Source: Synechococcus sp. SynAce01 (GTDB taxonomy: Bacteria > Cyanobacteriota > Cyanobacteriia > PCC-6307 > Cyanobiaceae). From it: a DNA stretch of 64,000 nt. The translations under genes were made by a program, and so were the position numbers. This document shows positions 41,597-51,683 of this stretch, in pieces. The stretch is taken from contig NZ_CP018091.1 in the NCBI RefSeq assembly GCF_001885215.1, positions 2,108,001 through 2,172,000 on the forward strand, read 5' to 3'. The stretch's first letter is position 1. The number at the start of each line of letters is the position of its first letter. Under the pieces are notes generated by a model. That model ran no database searches. It was not told the DNA's origin and saw nothing but the letters and a program-made list of their open reading frames with translations.

Positions 41597-43797
41597 CAGG
41601 GTCCGGCCGCCTTGGCCTTCAACGCGCTAGCCGGCACCGGGCCGGAGGCGCGGATGATGTCGCTCCATAGCGCGGCAGCCACGGCGCTGGAGCCAGCGGT
41701 GGGCTTGTTCTGATCATTGCCCAGCCAGATGCCCATCACCCAGTGGCGCCTGGGCTCATAACCCACATAGACCAGATCGCGCCCTTCGTTGGTGGTGCCG
41801 GTCTTGCCGCCCTCCTCCCCGCCGAGGGAGGCGCCGCCGCCGGTGCCCGCGCGCACGACGCTGCGCAGCAACCCCTGCATCTGCTTGGCATGCTCGGGTT
41901 TGAGCACGGGCCTGGCCGGGCTGATCACCCGATCAGGGGCCTCCTGGCGCTCAAGGCAGCGGGCACTCTCGAGGCCGCCGCAGGTTTCGGCGTCGGTGAG
42001 GCGGCGGATTGTGCTGGGGGCATGCCAGATTCCGCCATTGGCGACGGCCCCGTAGGCGGCGGTGAGCTCGATCAAGCGCACCTCGCTCTGACCGAGGGCC
42101 AGGCCGGGAACCGCCTCAAGCGGCGTGCGGATGCCCAGGTCTTCGGCCATCTGCTTCACCTTTTCGAGCCCCACCTGCTGGGCCAGGCGTAAGGCCGCGG
42201 TGTTGCTGCTGACCGCGAAGGCCTGGCGCAGGCTGAGGTTGCCCCGGCAGGAACTGGTGAATGTCTGACCTGCCCAGGTGAGGGCATCGCAGCGAATGCC
42301 GCTGCCGGGCGCCTGGCCTTTCTGCAGTGCGGCCAGGTAGGTGAACAGTTTGAAGGTGCTACCCGGCTGGCGCAGAGCCATGCTGGCCCGGTTGAACTGG
42401 CTGCGGCGGTAGTCGCGGCCGCCGGCGATCGCCAGCACCCCGCCGCTGCGCGAATCGAGCACCACCACCGCCCCCTCGTCGACGCCGGCCGGGGCGCCGG
42501 AGTCGAGCCTGCGCCGCAACCGTTGTTCCACCACCTGCTGCAGCGCGGGGTCGAGATGGGTTTCGACCAGGAAGTTGCCTTCGGCGGCCACATCGGCTCC
42601 CAGCAGATCCTCCAGGTCGGCGCGCACCTGATCGGTATAGAAGGGCGCCGGTCGGCTGCGGCCGGCCCGGCAGGCGTTGGCCCCGAGCTGAACCGGCTGG
42701 CGCCGGGCCTGGCGGGCACGGTCGGCGCTGATGCGCCCGGTATCAGCCATTTTCAGCAACACCCCATTACGGGCTTTGAGCGCGGCCTGGGGGTTGCTGC
42801 AGGGATCGTTGCCGTTGGGAGAAGGCAGCAGGCCCACCAGCAGGGCGGCCTCCTCCAAACTGAGCTTGGCGGCAGGCTTTTCAAAAAACGAGCGGGCGGC
42901 ATCTTCGAAGCCCCAGCCCACCCCCAGATAGACCCGGTTGAGATAACTCAGCAGCAGGTCTGCCTTGCTGAAACGCGCCTCCAGCTGCAGGGCCACGAGC
43001 AATTCCCGCCATTTGCGCACCAGGGTTTCCCCCTGGCCCACCTGTTCGGGATAAAGGCTGCGGGCCAGCTGCTGGGTAAGCGTGCTGCCCCCCTCCAGCA
43101 CCCTGCCGCCCAGCACGTTGGTGACCAGGGCCCGGGCCGTCCCGATCGGGTCGACGCCGGGATGCCACCAGAAGCGACTGTCCTCACTGGCCAGCAAGGC
43201 CTCCACCAGCACGCTCGGATAGCCGCTCAGGGTCTTGTTTTCGCGGTGTTCGCTGGATTCAGGGGAATTGAGCGGGCGGTTCTGCCGGTCGTAGAGGGCC
43301 AGCGGGCCGCGCACGGGCGCCAGGCTGCCGCGCACCGGCACCCGCAGCAGGGAGAGCCCCAGCAGGCCGACCCCGGCGATGGCGGCGGCAGCGGCCGCCA
43401 GGCTGGCGCTCGCCGCGAGTCGCAGCAGGCGCGGCCTTGATCGGCTCTGGAAAACCAGCTCCGGCAGGCCCGGCTCGGAGGGGGGGCCAAAACGCAGCGC
43501 ATCACCGTCGCGCAGCAGCAGTTGCCGGATGGGCCGGCCCTGCCAGTAGAGGCCATTGGTGGAGCTGTCGTCACGGATCAGCCAGTCCTGGCCGACCTGC
43601 TCAAGCAGGGCGTGGCGCTTGCTCACCGCCGGGTGATCGATGCGGATCTCCAGCTGGCTGTCGCGGCCGATGCGGTAGAGGCCGCCGTGAAGGCTGATCC
43701 GGCGGCTGGCCCGGCCCGGCTGGAACACGTCGAGCAAGGCCTCGCTCGGCGGGGCCGCCGCTGGCAGGCCCTTGTTCAACCTCTCAACGCCCAGCAC
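41596..43797 (-). CDS. class A penicillin-binding protein with N-terminal FHA domain
   Basis: The 733-residue protein starts at the GTG at 43797, overlapping the lspA end by 14 bp. Residues about 38-95 form an FHA domain ([34 protein letters not shown]). A membrane anchor (about 125-155) follows, then a GT51 glycosyltransferase domain with [13 protein letters not shown] and [15 protein letters not shown]. The transpeptidase has the active Ser in [10 protein letters not shown] (S-x2-K), then SSNTA and KTGTTNE. It polymerises and cross-links peptidoglycan. The FHA domain suggests control by Ser/Thr phosphorylation, an inference. Lies between lspA and the GTPase gene in a tight unit. Confidence 0.93.
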   Translation of the reverse strand: MLGVERLNKGLPAAAPPSEALLDVFQPGRASRRISLHGGLYRIGRDSQLEIRIDHPAVSKRHALLEQVGQDWLIRDDSSTNGLYWQGRPIRQLLLRDGDALRFGPPSEPGLPELVFQSRSRPRLLRLAASASLAAAAAAIAGVGLLGLSLLRVPVRGSLAPVRGPLALYDRQNRPLNSPESSEHRENKTLSGYPSVLVEALLASEDSRFWWHPGVDPIGTARALVTNVLGGRVLEGGSTLTQQLARSLYPEQVGQGETLVRKWRELLVALQLEARFSKADLLLSYLNRVYLGVGWGFEDAARSFFEKPAAKLSLEEAALLVGLLPSPNGNDPCSNPQAALKARNGVLLKMADTGRISADRARQARRQPVQLGANACRAGRSRPAPFYTDQVRADLEDLLGADVAAEGNFLVETHLDPALQQVVEQRLRRRLDSGAPAGVDEGAVVVLDSRSGGVLAIAGGRDYRRSQFNRASMALRQPGSTFKLFTYLAALQKGQAPGSGIRCDALTWAGQTFTSSCRGNLSLRQAFAVSSNTAALRLAQQVGLEKVKQMAEDLGIRTPLEAVPGLALGQSEVRLIELTAAYGAVANGGIWHAPSTIRRLTDAETCGGLESARCLERQEAPDRVISPARPVLKPEHAKQMQGLLRSVVRAGTGGGASLGGEEGGKTGTTNEGRDLVYVGYEPRRHWVMGIWLGNDQNKPTAGSSAVAAALWSDIIRASGPVPASALKAKAAGP

Positions 43798-44263
43798 GGC
43801 GCTGGCCCTCCCAGAAATCGAGGGCCAGGAAGAGCACCGCCAGGTTGATGGCCACATCGGCCAGGTTGAACACCGGGAACCGGATCGGCACCAGATCGAG
43901 AAAATCCACCACCCCGCCCAGCCGCCAGCGATCGAGGCCATTGCCCAGGGCGCCGCCCAGCAGGCAGCCCACTCCCAGCGCCTGCCAGCGCCGCAGGGCA
44001 CTCTGGCGTTGGATCCAGATCACCAGGCCGACCGCCACCACAAAGCTCACCAGCCCCAGCACGGCGGTGGCCTGGCTGAACAGGCTGAAGGCGGCGCCGG
44101 TGTTGAACAACAACCGCAGGCGCAACACCCCGGGGATGAAGTCTCTGGGGACCGCCTCACTGAGCGCGTCCACGGCCCAGAGCTTGCTGAGCTGATCGAG
44201 CAGCACAACGACCACGGCCGCCAGCCAGGCGATGCGTCGGCCTCGGTTGGGGCTGGCTGTCAT
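43784..44263 (-). CDS. lspA: lipoprotein signal peptidase (signal peptidase II)
   Basis: The 159-residue inner-membrane aspartyl protease removes signal peptides from prolipoproteins. It has four membrane helices and the family motifs [44 protein letters not shown] and FNLADVAIN, holding the two catalytic Asp residues. The start is an ATG. The downstream PBP gene overlaps its last codons by 14 bp, and bioY lies 33 bp upstream in the same direction. Confidence 0.96.
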   Translation of the reverse strand: MTASPNRGRRIAWLAAVVVVLLDQLSKLWAVDALSEAVPRDFIPGVLRLRLLFNTGAAFSLFSQATAVLGLVSFVVAVGLVIWIQRQSALRRWQALGVGCLLGGALGNGLDRWRLGGVVDFLDLVPIRFPVFNLADVAINLAVLFLALDFWEGQRRAGR

Positions 44264-44296
44264 TAGGGGATGGCTGTCATCAGGGAATAGCTGGCT

Positions 44297-44872
44297 TCAT
44301 GATTCGACCAGAAGGAGTTTGCGCAAGGGCACCGCCAGCACGGCCACGGCACAGCAGAGCAGTGCCTGGGGCAGGAGTGGTCCGAGGCTGTAGCCGATCA
44401 GCAGATCGCCCAGGCTGTCACCCCAGCGGCCGGCCAGCCCACCGATCAGCAGGTTGGCGATGCCAGAGAGCTGAATCACCAGCAGGCCCATCAGGGCCGC
44501 CCCCAGCAGGCGCAACAGATCGCCCATCCCCTCCTGGCGGGCGAGGCGGCCGGTCAGCCAGCCCGCTGGAACGAAGCCAGCCAGATAGCCGAAGCCTGGA
44601 TCCAGCAGATAGGCCAGGCCGCCACCGCTTTGAAAGACCGGCATCAACAGCAGCCCCAGGCTGAGGTAGGCCACCGCTGCCAGCAGGGCGGGCCGTGGGC
44701 CGCAGACCAGGGCAGTGAGCAGCAGGGCTGGCACCTGGGCGGTGACGGGCAATTCCTGAAAGATGACGCCACCCCCTGAGGCCGGCAGCGGAATGAAGGT
44801 CTGAATCAGACCTCCACTGATGATCAGCAGCAATCCGACAACGGCGCCGCTCCAGTTGGCTAAGGCCCGCAC
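44297..44872 (-). CDS. bioY: biotin transporter BioY
   Basis: The 191-residue protein has six hydrophobic helices and the BioY features: FIPLPASGGGVIFQELPVTAQ, YLSLGLLLMPVFQSGGG and the DPGFGYLAGFVPAGWLTG block. BioY is the substrate-binding S component of biotin ECF transporters and can act alone or with AT units, none of which is nearby. The upstream region holds a GATAAT sequence that could be a -10 element for this gene or for the divergent sipA. Confidence 0.9.
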   Translation of the reverse strand: MRALANWSGAVVGLLLIISGGLIQTFIPLPASGGGVIFQELPVTAQVPALLLTALVCGPRPALLAAVAYLSLGLLLMPVFQSGGGLAYLLDPGFGYLAGFVPAGWLTGRLARQEGMGDLLRLLGAALMGLLVIQLSGIANLLIGGLAGRWGDSLGDLLIGYSLGPLLPQALLCCAVAVLAVPLRKLLLVES

Positions 44873-44930
44873 ACGCAGAGATAATGGTTCTCTCCATCCT
44901 GCTGTAGTGGAGAGTCACGGAGCGTTTTTG

Positions 44931-45191
44931 ATGATGGCTTCTGCGGATCTTGAGCACCCCACCCCCCTGAGCATCGGCGCCAGGGTGCGTTTGAAGCTGC
45001 CTCCCGACTACCTCAAAACCGCCGATTCCAGGCCGATGCTGCGGCCTCCCGACCTGGTGGATGTCGGTGAGATCGGCCAGGTGACGGCCCTCAAGTCGGG
45101 CAACGAGCTGGCCGTTCGCTTCCGCCGCGGCACCTTCCTGCTGCGGGCCGATCAGCTCAGCGTCGCCGAGACCGAAGAGCTCAGCGGATGA
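44931..45191 (+). CDS. sipA: SipA-type regulator (DUF3148)
   Basis: This is an 86-residue protein from the ATG at 44931, or 85 from the second ATG at 44934. The core SIGARVRLKLPPDYLKTADSR, then MLRPPDLVDVGEIGQV and FRRGTFLLRADQLS, matches SipA (DUF3148), an SH3-like protein. It binds the histidine kinase NblS and enhances its activity in the control of photosynthesis and stress genes. The last 40 bp overlap the convergent M16 peptidase gene. Confidence 0.85.
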   Translation: MMASADLEHPTPLSIGARVRLKLPPDYLKTADSRPMLRPPDLVDVGEIGQVTALKSGNELAVRFRRGTFLLRADQLSVAETEELSG

Positions 45192-46465
45192 GCGGACCAG
45201 ACCCGCTCGGCGGCTGAGAGGGCCGAAGTTGGACCACAGAGACTGAGGCTGGGCCCAGCCAGCAGGCTGCGGGCGCAGGTCCAGAGATCGCCTGGGGTCA
45301 GCTTCTCGGCGCGGCGACTGGCCTCATCCGGGTAGGTCCACTCCAGACCGTGACCCAGCACCAGAACTTGGCGATCGGCAATCTGACCGCAGGTCTGACG
45401 GCCCGCGGCGACCAGACCCCGGTATTTGGCCAGAGCCAGCTGCCATTCCGTGTCGCTCAGCGGTTGATCCAGCAGCCGTTGCCATTCCTGCAGCAACTGA
45501 CTGGTGGCTTCAGCGGCTCGCTCCGCCGAGCTGGAGAGATGGAAGACAAAGGGGGCCCCGCCGCGTCGCGCCGGCAGGTGAACGCCGACGTCGTAGGCCA
45601 GGCCCTGCTCTTCGCGCAGGGACACGAACAGGCGACTCGACATGCCGATGCCCAGATGGCACTGGAGCAAGCGCAGGGCCAGTGAGCGGGGATCGCCGAG
45701 CGGAACCGTGACGGCTCCCAGCATCAGCACCAACTGTTCGGTGTCCTGGGCCTCACAGGCCAGGGAGGCGACGCTGCGCCCGGCAGGCCCGGGTGCCATC
45801 GCCGGAGCAGTGGTGGGCCAGCCATCTCCGCTGGGCTCGAGAAGGGCCCGCAGCTGGGTTGGCGGCTGACCGGCGATCACCAGCACCGCTCCCTGGCGGC
45901 CGAGTTGGTCGGCGGCCTCCAGCAACTGGGGTCGCCCCAGGGCGGCCAATTCCTGGTCCACCCCGAGGGGGTCATGGCCATAGGGACCGTCGCCATAGAG
46001 CTGGTGGCGCAGCAGATCATGGGCCTGCTGGAAGGGGTCCTCCCGCTGGCGATTGAGGGCCTGGAGGTTGAGCTGGCGCTCCAGGCTGATCTGGTCGTTG
46101 GCCAGCCAGGGGTTGCGCACCATCGTCTGCAGCAGGGGCAGCAGGGCCGGGCTGTCGGCACTGGCGCACTTGAGGCTGATCAGCAGGCCGTCTTCCGACG
46201 CCTCGCAGCGCAGCTCATCGCCCAGACCTTCAACCAGATCGGCCAGGGCCTCACCACTGAGGTCACCGCAGCCCCGGCTGAGCAGTCCGGCCAGCAACTG
46301 GGCGCGCCCCCGTTGTCCGGCGGGGTCTCCAGAGCTGCCGCCCCGGATCAGGAGCTTGACGGACACGATCGCCGGGCCGGGCCTTTGAATCACCCAGACC
46401 GGGCAGCCGCCTTTCAGCGTGAAGCTCTCCGGCTCCGGCAAGCGGGGGGTGGGGGCATGGCTCAT
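45152..46465 (-). CDS. M16 peptidase-like protein lacking the zinc motif
   Basis: The 437-residue protein has the M16 fold: N-terminal strand ESFTLKGGCPVWVIQRPGPA, and later LFVSLREEQGLAYDVGVHLP, the conserved C-terminal substrate-contact block. Where H-x2-E-H should be, it reads RAQLLAGLLSRG, so the zinc site is missing. It overlaps the catalytic M16 gene by 4 bp. A heterodimer of one active and one inactive subunit, as in other paired M16 proteins, is likely. Location cannot be told. Confidence 0.9.
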   Translation of the reverse strand: MSHAPTPRLPEPESFTLKGGCPVWVIQRPGPAIVSVKLLIRGGSSGDPAGQRGRAQLLAGLLSRGCGDLSGEALADLVEGLGDELRCEASEDGLLISLKCASADSPALLPLLQTMVRNPWLANDQISLERQLNLQALNRQREDPFQQAHDLLRHQLYGDGPYGHDPLGVDQELAALGRPQLLEAADQLGRQGAVLVIAGQPPTQLRALLEPSGDGWPTTAPAMAPGPAGRSVASLACEAQDTEQLVLMLGAVTVPLGDPRSLALRLLQCHLGIGMSSRLFVSLREEQGLAYDVGVHLPARRGGAPFVFHLSSSAERAAEATSQLLQEWQRLLDQPLSDTEWQLALAKYRGLVAAGRQTCGQIADRQVLVLGHGLEWTYPDEASRRAEKLTPGDLWTCARSLLAGPSLSLCGPTSALSAAERVWSAHPLSSSVSATLS

Positions 46466-47775
46466 GCCGGCAAGACAAGCAGACGGCAGGCCAGGTCGGG
46501 ATCCAGTCGCGGCAGCATCTGCTCCTTGAGCCGCTCCACGCTCCAGCCGGCGAGTAGCTCAAGTGGATGGTTCAGCGGAGTCAGCCGCCCCCAGAGGCCC
46601 TGGTGGCCGGTCAGGCCAGCCACCGAGGAGGCCGATTCCAGGCCGAAGCGATAACCGTTGGAAACCAGGCGCCGCGCGCGCTCCAGTTCCTGCTCGGTGG
46701 GGAGCTGATCGGCGAGCTCACGCAGCACCTTGGCGATCTCGGCTTCAACCTGGTCGGCCTGCTCCGCCTCAAAGACGGCTTCGAGCATGGCCAGGCTGCC
46801 GGCCTCCAGCACGTTGAGATCCAGGTCGATGCTCTCGACGATCCTGAGGTCTTCCCGCAGCCGTTGCACCAGCCGACTGCGCTTGCCCTCAGCCAGCAGG
46901 GTGGTGAGCAGGTCGGCGCCGGCAATGGCGTCGAGATCGGCTGCAGCCGGAAACTCCCAGACCATCAACAGGCGGGCAGCCTCAAGCCGTGGTAGACGCA
47001 GGTCGTGGCGGCCGCTTTGCAGGTGCAGGCTTGGAAAGGGTGCACCGCCCGGATCCTCGATCAGATCGTTGGCGGCGGGCAGAGTGACCAAGGCACTGGC
47101 GGCCACATGGCGCTCCAGCTCCAGCGCCCCGACCGCACCGGCCATCGCCAGGCTGCAGTTCTCGGCCCGGTAGCGCCGCCGATGGAACTGGGCCATCCGT
47201 TGCGGGTCATGGTCGAGCAGGGCCTGGCGGTCGCCGAGGATCGGACGGCCATAGGGATGGCCGGGACAGGCCAGGGCCAGCAGCCGCTGAAACGCCACCT
47301 CTTCAGGCTGGTCTTCGCTCTGGGCCAATTCCTCCAGCACCACCTGCTTCTCCATGCCGAAGTCGTCGGCATGGAGGCGGGGATCAAGCACCAGATCCAG
47401 CAGCAGGTCGAGGGCTTCGTGGGCCGCTTCCGGTGGAATCAGCACGTGATAGTGCACATCGTCGAAGCCGGTGGCGGCGTTGCTGCTGCCACCGAGGGCC
47501 TCGATGCGCCGATCGAATTCACCGGCGGCGAGCTGGCCGCTTCCCTTGAACACCATGTGCTCAAGGAAGTGGGCGATCCCCGACTCCTCAGCTGTTTCGG
47601 TGCGGCTTCCTGCCGCACACCAGAAATCCAGGCAGACCACCGGCGCCTGCTCCTGGTCGACGCTCACCACACGCACCCCGTTGGCAAGGTTGGAGCTGTG
47701 GGGCGCCGGGAAGATCTCGGGCGATTCGGCTGGAAGCGGCAAGTGGGGAACTGTGCAGGCAGAACCTGCAGGCAT
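46462..47775 (-). CDS. M16 zinc metallopeptidase, catalytic
   Basis: This is a 437-residue protein from the ATG at 47775 ([10 protein letters not shown]); an open frame before it is not family-like. The zinc motif is [13 protein letters not shown] (H-x2-E-H) with the downstream Glu in the expected helix. Its substrate could be small peptides such as targeting peptides. The next gene encodes an inactive partner. pcyA begins 36 bp away on the opposite strand, so the promoters must lie within or beyond the coding ends. Confidence 0.93.
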   Translation of the reverse strand: MPAGSACTVPHLPLPAESPEIFPAPHSSNLANGVRVVSVDQEQAPVVCLDFWCAAGSRTETAEESGIAHFLEHMVFKGSGQLAAGEFDRRIEALGGSSNAATGFDDVHYHVLIPPEAAHEALDLLLDLVLDPRLHADDFGMEKQVVLEELAQSEDQPEEVAFQRLLALACPGHPYGRPILGDRQALLDHDPQRMAQFHRRRYRAENCSLAMAGAVGALELERHVAASALVTLPAANDLIEDPGGAPFPSLHLQSGRHDLRLPRLEAARLLMVWEFPAAADLDAIAGADLLTTLLAEGKRSRLVQRLREDLRIVESIDLDLNVLEAGSLAMLEAVFEAEQADQVEAEIAKVLRELADQLPTEQELERARRLVSNGYRFGLESASSVAGLTGHQGLWGRLTPLNHPLELLAGWSVERLKEQMLPRLDPDLACRLLVLPA

Positions 47776-47811
47776 GGGAGGATCTGCATTCTGCTGGCTG
47801 AAGCAGCGTTC

Positions 47812-48582
47812 GTGACCAGAACCGCTCCCCACGCCGGAAGCATCCACCCCTTGGTGGATGCCCTGGCTGACCAAATCCGCGAGAGCTGGAGCAGCCTGCC
47901 GGGGTTAGCTCCCCTGCCGATCGCTCCAGACCTCGAAGCGATCAGCGGCAGCCTCGATGGCGAGAAGTTGTTCATCCGCAACGAGTTGAAGCAGTGCCGG
48001 GGCCTGCGCAAACTTCACCTCGAAACAGCCCGGCTCGGTGCCGGTCTGCAAATCCTTCACTGCGTGTTTTTCCCGGATCCCCGCTTCGATCTACCGGTGT
48101 TCGGTGCCGACATCGTCGCGGGCCCGGCCGGTGTCTCCGCCGCCATCGCCGATCTTTCGCCCACCGGTGCCACCCTGCCTGCCGGCATCGTCACTGGCCT
48201 GGAGGCGTTGCCGGTCCACCCGTTCAGCCAGCCGCGCGAGCTGCCGGCCTGGGGCACGATCTTCTCCCCTTTCGTGCGCTTCGTGCGGCCGGTGACCCCC
48301 GCCGAAGAGGGCTGGTTCATCGAGGAGGTCAAGGGGCTCCTGGCCGTGCTCGGCAAGGCCGTGATTGAAGGCAGCGAGCAGCCCCCAGACCACGCCGCTA
48401 GCCTGAATCGCTATCACGGGCAGCTGTCGTATTGCCAGCAACAGAAACGCAACGACAAGACACGACGGGTTCTGGAGAAGGCGTTCAACCCAACCTGGGC
48501 GAACCGTTACATCGAGGAACTCCTGTTCGACGACCCGAGCCCGCCGCCGTCCCTGGGGCCTGGTGGCAGCGTCGCTGGCTGA
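47812..48582 (+). CDS. pcyA: phycocyanobilin:ferredoxin oxidoreductase
   Basis: This is a 256-residue protein from the GTG at 47812. It reduces biliverdin IXalpha to phycocyanobilin, the chromophore of phycocyanin and allophycocyanin. Key features are [19 protein letters not shown], split by the active-site Glu, [24 protein letters not shown] (the His and Asp proton donors) and [21 protein letters not shown]. It serves the phycobilisome together with apcF in this window. Its last 151 bp overlap the start of the devB-like gene in another frame. Confidence 0.95.
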   Translation: MTRTAPHAGSIHPLVDALADQIRESWSSLPGLAPLPIAPDLEAISGSLDGEKLFIRNELKQCRGLRKLHLETARLGAGLQILHCVFFPDPRFDLPVFGADIVAGPAGVSAAIADLSPTGATLPAGIVTGLEALPVHPFSQPRELPAWGTIFSPFVRFVRPVTPAEEGWFIEEVKGLLAVLGKAVIEGSEQPPDHAASLNRYHGQLSYCQQQKRNDKTRRVLEKAFNPTWANRYIEELLFDDPSPPPSLGPGGSVAG

Positions 48583-49466
48583 TCGCTCTTGTTGGGCTAC
48601 TCGTGCTCGGCGGCGCTGGGGCCCTGGTCTGGAAGCTGGGCCAGCCATCGGCCCCGCCTGCGCAGGCGGCCCTGCCCAAGCAGGTGGTTCCAGCCGAAGC
48701 CGTTTCGGCCCTCGGCCGGCTTGAGCCAGCCGGAGATGTGCGCAAGCTCGCCGCCCCGATCACCGGCATCGGCGGCAGTCCCCGGATCACCGCGTTGCTG
48801 GTGCAGGAAGGCGATCGGGTTGTGCCCGGCCAGCTGCTGGCCCGCTTTGATAACGGCCCTCCGTTGCAGGCGGAACAACAGTTGCTGCGCAGCCGCATTG
48901 AGAACCTCAGCCGCCAGTTGGTGGTGATCGAGCGTGACATCAACCGCTATCGCCAGTTGGCCAAGGCAGGCGCTACGGCCGCGGCGGATCTGGAGAACCG
49001 CGAGCTGCGCTTGATCGAAGTGCAGGGAAGCCTGCGGGAAGCCCGCGACGAGCTCGTCAAGGTGGAGGCCGATCTGGTCAACACCGTGCTGACGGCCCCG
49101 ATCGCCGGCACCGTGCTGCGGCTGCAGGCCAGGGTCGGCGAACGGCCCGGCGATGCCGGCATCCTTGAGCTCGGCGCCGGCGACCGGATGGAAGCGGTGG
49201 CTGAGGTTTATGAAAGTGACATCAACCGGATCCAGGTGGGTCAACCGGCCACAATCACCAGTGAGAACGGCGGTTTCAGCGGCACCCTCAACGCCAAGGT
49301 GATCCGCATCAGCCCCCAGGTGCGTCAACGGGACGTGCTCTCCACCGACCCCACCGGCGACGCCGACGCCCGGGTGGTGGAAGTGCGGCTGAGCCTCGAT
49401 CCAGAGGATTCCAACCGGGTGCGCAACCTGGTGGGAATGAAAACGATCACCCGTTTTCTGCCGTGA
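48432..49466 (+). CDS. devB: DevB-like membrane fusion protein of an ABC exporter
   Basis: The 344-residue HlyD-type adaptor has a short cytoplasmic tail, one membrane helix (about 47-68), a biotinyl-lipoyl-like [16 protein letters not shown], an alpha-hairpin with [15 protein letters not shown], and beta-barrel segments ending [15 protein letters not shown]. With DevC and DevA it exports glycolipids in heterocystous cyanobacteria; here the substrate is unknown. The only usable start is the TTG at 48432, which gives a 151-bp overlap with pcyA; the true start may lie closer to the helix. devC overlaps its stop. Confidence 0.85.
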   Translation: MPATETQRQDTTGSGEGVQPNLGEPLHRGTPVRRPEPAAVPGAWWQRRWLIALVGLLVLGGAGALVWKLGQPSAPPAQAALPKQVVPAEAVSALGRLEPAGDVRKLAAPITGIGGSPRITALLVQEGDRVVPGQLLARFDNGPPLQAEQQLLRSRIENLSRQLVVIERDINRYRQLAKAGATAAADLENRELRLIEVQGSLREARDELVKVEADLVNTVLTAPIAGTVLRLQARVGERPGDAGILELGAGDRMEAVAEVYESDINRIQVGQPATITSENGGFSGTLNAKVIRISPQVRQRDVLSTDPTGDADARVVEVRLSLDPEDSNRVRNLVGMKTITRFLP

Positions 49467-50650
49467 GCGGGCGGGGCTGTTGGGGCCGGCTCTGGGGGGC
49501 GCGGGCGATTCCGCTGGCCTGGCTGCTGCTCACCCGCCAACCGGTGCGGCTGGCGGTGGCGCTGGCGGGCATCAGCTTCGCCGGCATCTTGATGTTCATG
49601 CAGCTGGGCTTCCGCGACGGGCTGTTCGATGCCAGCGTCACGATCCACAAGGAGTTCGACGCCGATCTGGTGCTGATCAGCCCGCGCACGATCAGCTCGG
49701 TCAGCATGTCCGGCTTTCCGAGGCGGCGGCTGGTGCAGAGCCTCGCCGATTCCGAGGTGGCAGGGATCACGCCGGTGAACTGGAACCTGATGATCTGGCG
49801 CAACCCAGAAAACCGCAGCACCCGCTCGATTCTGGCGATCGGCTTTGAGCCCAACGATCCGCTGTTTCTCGACCCGGAGCTGAAGATCAAGGCCCAGGCG
49901 CTCACCCAGCAGGGCCGGGTTCTCTTCGATGAGCAGTCAAGGGAGGAATTCGGTCCGGTGGGCGAGTGGTTCCGCGAAGGCCGCACCGTTGAAACCGAGG
50001 TGGACGGCAAACGGGTGCGCGTGGCCGGGCTGGTGGGCCTGGGCCCCTCGTTTGGTGCCGACGGCAACCTGATCACCAGCCGCGAAACCTTTCTGCGCCT
50101 GAGGCCCGGCACGCCGCCCGGGAGCATCGAGGTGGGCCTGATCCGGGTGACCCCCGGGGCTGATCCGGTCGCCGTGCAGGCGCGCTTGCAGGCCCTGCTG
50201 CCCCAGGACGTGTCGGTGCTGACCAAGAGCGAATTCGAAGAAGCCGAGAAGGACTACTGGCGCAGCAGCACGGCGATCGGTTTCATCTTCACCCTTGGCG
50301 CTGGCATGGGCTTTGTGGTCGGCTGCGTGATCGTCTATCAGATCCTCTACAGCGACGTCAGCGACCACCTGCCGGAGTACGCCACCTTGATGGCGATGGG
50401 TTATCCGCTCCGTTCCCTGCTGGGGGTGGTGGCCCGGGAAGGCCTGCTGCTGGCGATGCTCGGCTATCTGCCGGCCTATGGCGTGGGCCAGGGGCTCTAT
50501 GCCCTGGTGCGTGCCGCCACCAAATTGCCGGTCGAGATGAACACCACCCGAGCGGTGGTGGTGTTCAGCCTGATTCTGGTGATGTGCATGGGCTCAGCCA
50601 CGATGGCGATGCGCCGCCTGGCCGACGCCGATCCAGCCGAGATCTTCTGA
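49463..50650 (+). CDS. devC: DevC-like permease of an ABC exporter
   Basis: The 395-residue MacB/FtsX-type permease has an N-terminal helix (AVALAGISFAGILMFMQLG), a large periplasmic domain (about 60-270) and three C-terminal helices starting AIGFIFTLGAGMGFVVGCVIVY, followed by LPEYATLMAMGYPLRSLLGVV, the coupling segment. The GTG start overlaps the devB stop by 4 bp. The end MAMRRLADADPAEIF is typical of DevC. Part of the devBCA unit. Confidence 0.93.
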   Translation: MSGRGCWGRLWGARAIPLAWLLLTRQPVRLAVALAGISFAGILMFMQLGFRDGLFDASVTIHKEFDADLVLISPRTISSVSMSGFPRRRLVQSLADSEVAGITPVNWNLMIWRNPENRSTRSILAIGFEPNDPLFLDPELKIKAQALTQQGRVLFDEQSREEFGPVGEWFREGRTVETEVDGKRVRVAGLVGLGPSFGADGNLITSRETFLRLRPGTPPGSIEVGLIRVTPGADPVAVQARLQALLPQDVSVLTKSEFEEAEKDYWRSSTAIGFIFTLGAGMGFVVGCVIVYQILYSDVSDHLPEYATLMAMGYPLRSLLGVVAREGLLLAMLGYLPAYGVGQGLYALVRAATKLPVEMNTTRAVVVFSLILVMCMGSATMAMRRLADADPAEIF

Positions 50651-50697
50651 TCGGCCCAGAGCTTCAGAACCCATCGCGGCCCCCAACCCTTCAGCCC

Positions 50698-51468
50698 ATG
50701 GCCTCCTCCACTCACCGCAATGGATCCCAGGCCAATGGATCAAATTCCGACGGATCCCAGCCCCCGGCGACGGTGGAGGTTCGTGGCCTTTGTCATTGGT
50801 ATGGCGAAGGGGAGATGCGCCGCCAGGTTCTCGCGGACGTCGATCTCTCCATCCACCCGGGCGAGGTGGTGCTGCTCACGGGCCCATCGGGATGCGGCAA
50901 GACCACCCTGCTCACCCTGGTGGGGGGATTGCGTCAGGTTCAGCAGGGCCAAGTGCGGGTGCTGGGGCAGGCCCTGAAGGGATCGAGCCGGGGCCAGCGC
51001 CAGCGCCTGCGCCGCCAGATCGGCATGATTTTCCAGGGCCACAACCTGCTGCGTTGTCTCAGCGCCGAGCAGAACGTGCAGATGGGCTCCGACCTGCTGC
51101 CGGGTCTGAGCTACCGGGCCCGGCGTGATCAGGCGCGCGAATGGCTGCGGGCGGTTGGGCTGGGCGACCACCTGGCCAAGGCCCCCCACGACCTCTCCGG
51201 TGGCCAGAAGCAGCGGGTGGCGATCGCCCGGGCGCTGGCCGCCCACCCGAGGCTGCTGCTGGCCGATGAACCCACCGCCGCCCTTGACAGCCGCAGTGGC
51301 CGGGATGTGGTGGATCTGCTCAAAGGTCTGGCCCGCGAGCAGGGCTGCGCCGTGCTGCTGGTGACCCACGACCCGCGCATCCTCGATGTGGCTGATCGGT
51401 TGGTGGAAATGGAGGATGGCCGCCTCCGGCTCTCTCCCTCGTCTGCTCCACTGGTGGCCCTGGCCTGA
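50698..51468 (+). CDS. devA: DevA-like ATPase of an ABC exporter
   Basis: This is a 256-residue ATP-binding protein from the ATG at 50698. It has a polar N-terminal tail (NGSQANGSNSDGSQ), then Walker A LLTGPSGCGKTT, the Q-loop IFQGHNLLRCLSAEQN, signature LSGGQKQRVAIARAL, Walker B LLLADEPTAALD and the H-loop VTHDPR. This is the LolD/MacB-type ATPase that drives DevBC. It begins 47 bp after devC. Confidence 0.94.
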   Translation: MASSTHRNGSQANGSNSDGSQPPATVEVRGLCHWYGEGEMRRQVLADVDLSIHPGEVVLLTGPSGCGKTTLLTLVGGLRQVQQGQVRVLGQALKGSSRGQRQRLRRQIGMIFQGHNLLRCLSAEQNVQMGSDLLPGLSYRARRDQAREWLRAVGLGDHLAKAPHDLSGGQKQRVAIARALAAHPRLLLADEPTAALDSRSGRDVVDLLKGLAREQGCAVLLVTHDPRILDVADRLVEMEDGRLRLSPSSAPLVALA

Positions 51469-51516
51469 TGGCCAGGAGTAGGATGGTTTTTCTATCCCCA
51501 AGAACAACGGTTCTCG

Positions 51517-51672
51517 ATGTCGAAACGCAGGAATCTGAAGAAGGAAAAGCAGGAACGCAACCGCTCCTACGCCCGTAAGTTCAAGAAGCGCAAGTTGCGC
51601 AACGACGGTCGCGGTGAAGGCGCTGGCAACGGCGTCACCGGCACGGCCAACAACGGCGGCGCCGCCGACTGA
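51517..51672 (+). CDS. small basic protein, 51 aa
   Basis: The ATG at 51517 opens a 51-codon frame. The N-terminal half MSKRRNLKKEKQERNRSY and KFKKRKL is extremely basic, then the tail becomes Gly/Asn/Thr-rich (GEGAGNGVTGTANNGG). Small basic proteins beginning like this are conserved in marine Synechococcus and Prochlorococcus as I remember, possibly ribosome- or RNA-associated, though no role is known. It is followed 11 bp later by the glycosyltransferase gene. A GTAGGAT sequence upstream (51477) could be a -10 element. Confidence 0.7.
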   Translation: MSKRRNLKKEKQERNRSYARKFKKRKLRNDGRGEGAGNGVTGTANNGGAAD

Positions 51673-51683
51673 CCCGCAGACGC

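Noticed and set aside
51477-51483. GTAGGAT as a -10 promoter element before the 51-aa basic protein
   Set aside because: No matching -35 element at the right distance; too weak to list as a promoter.
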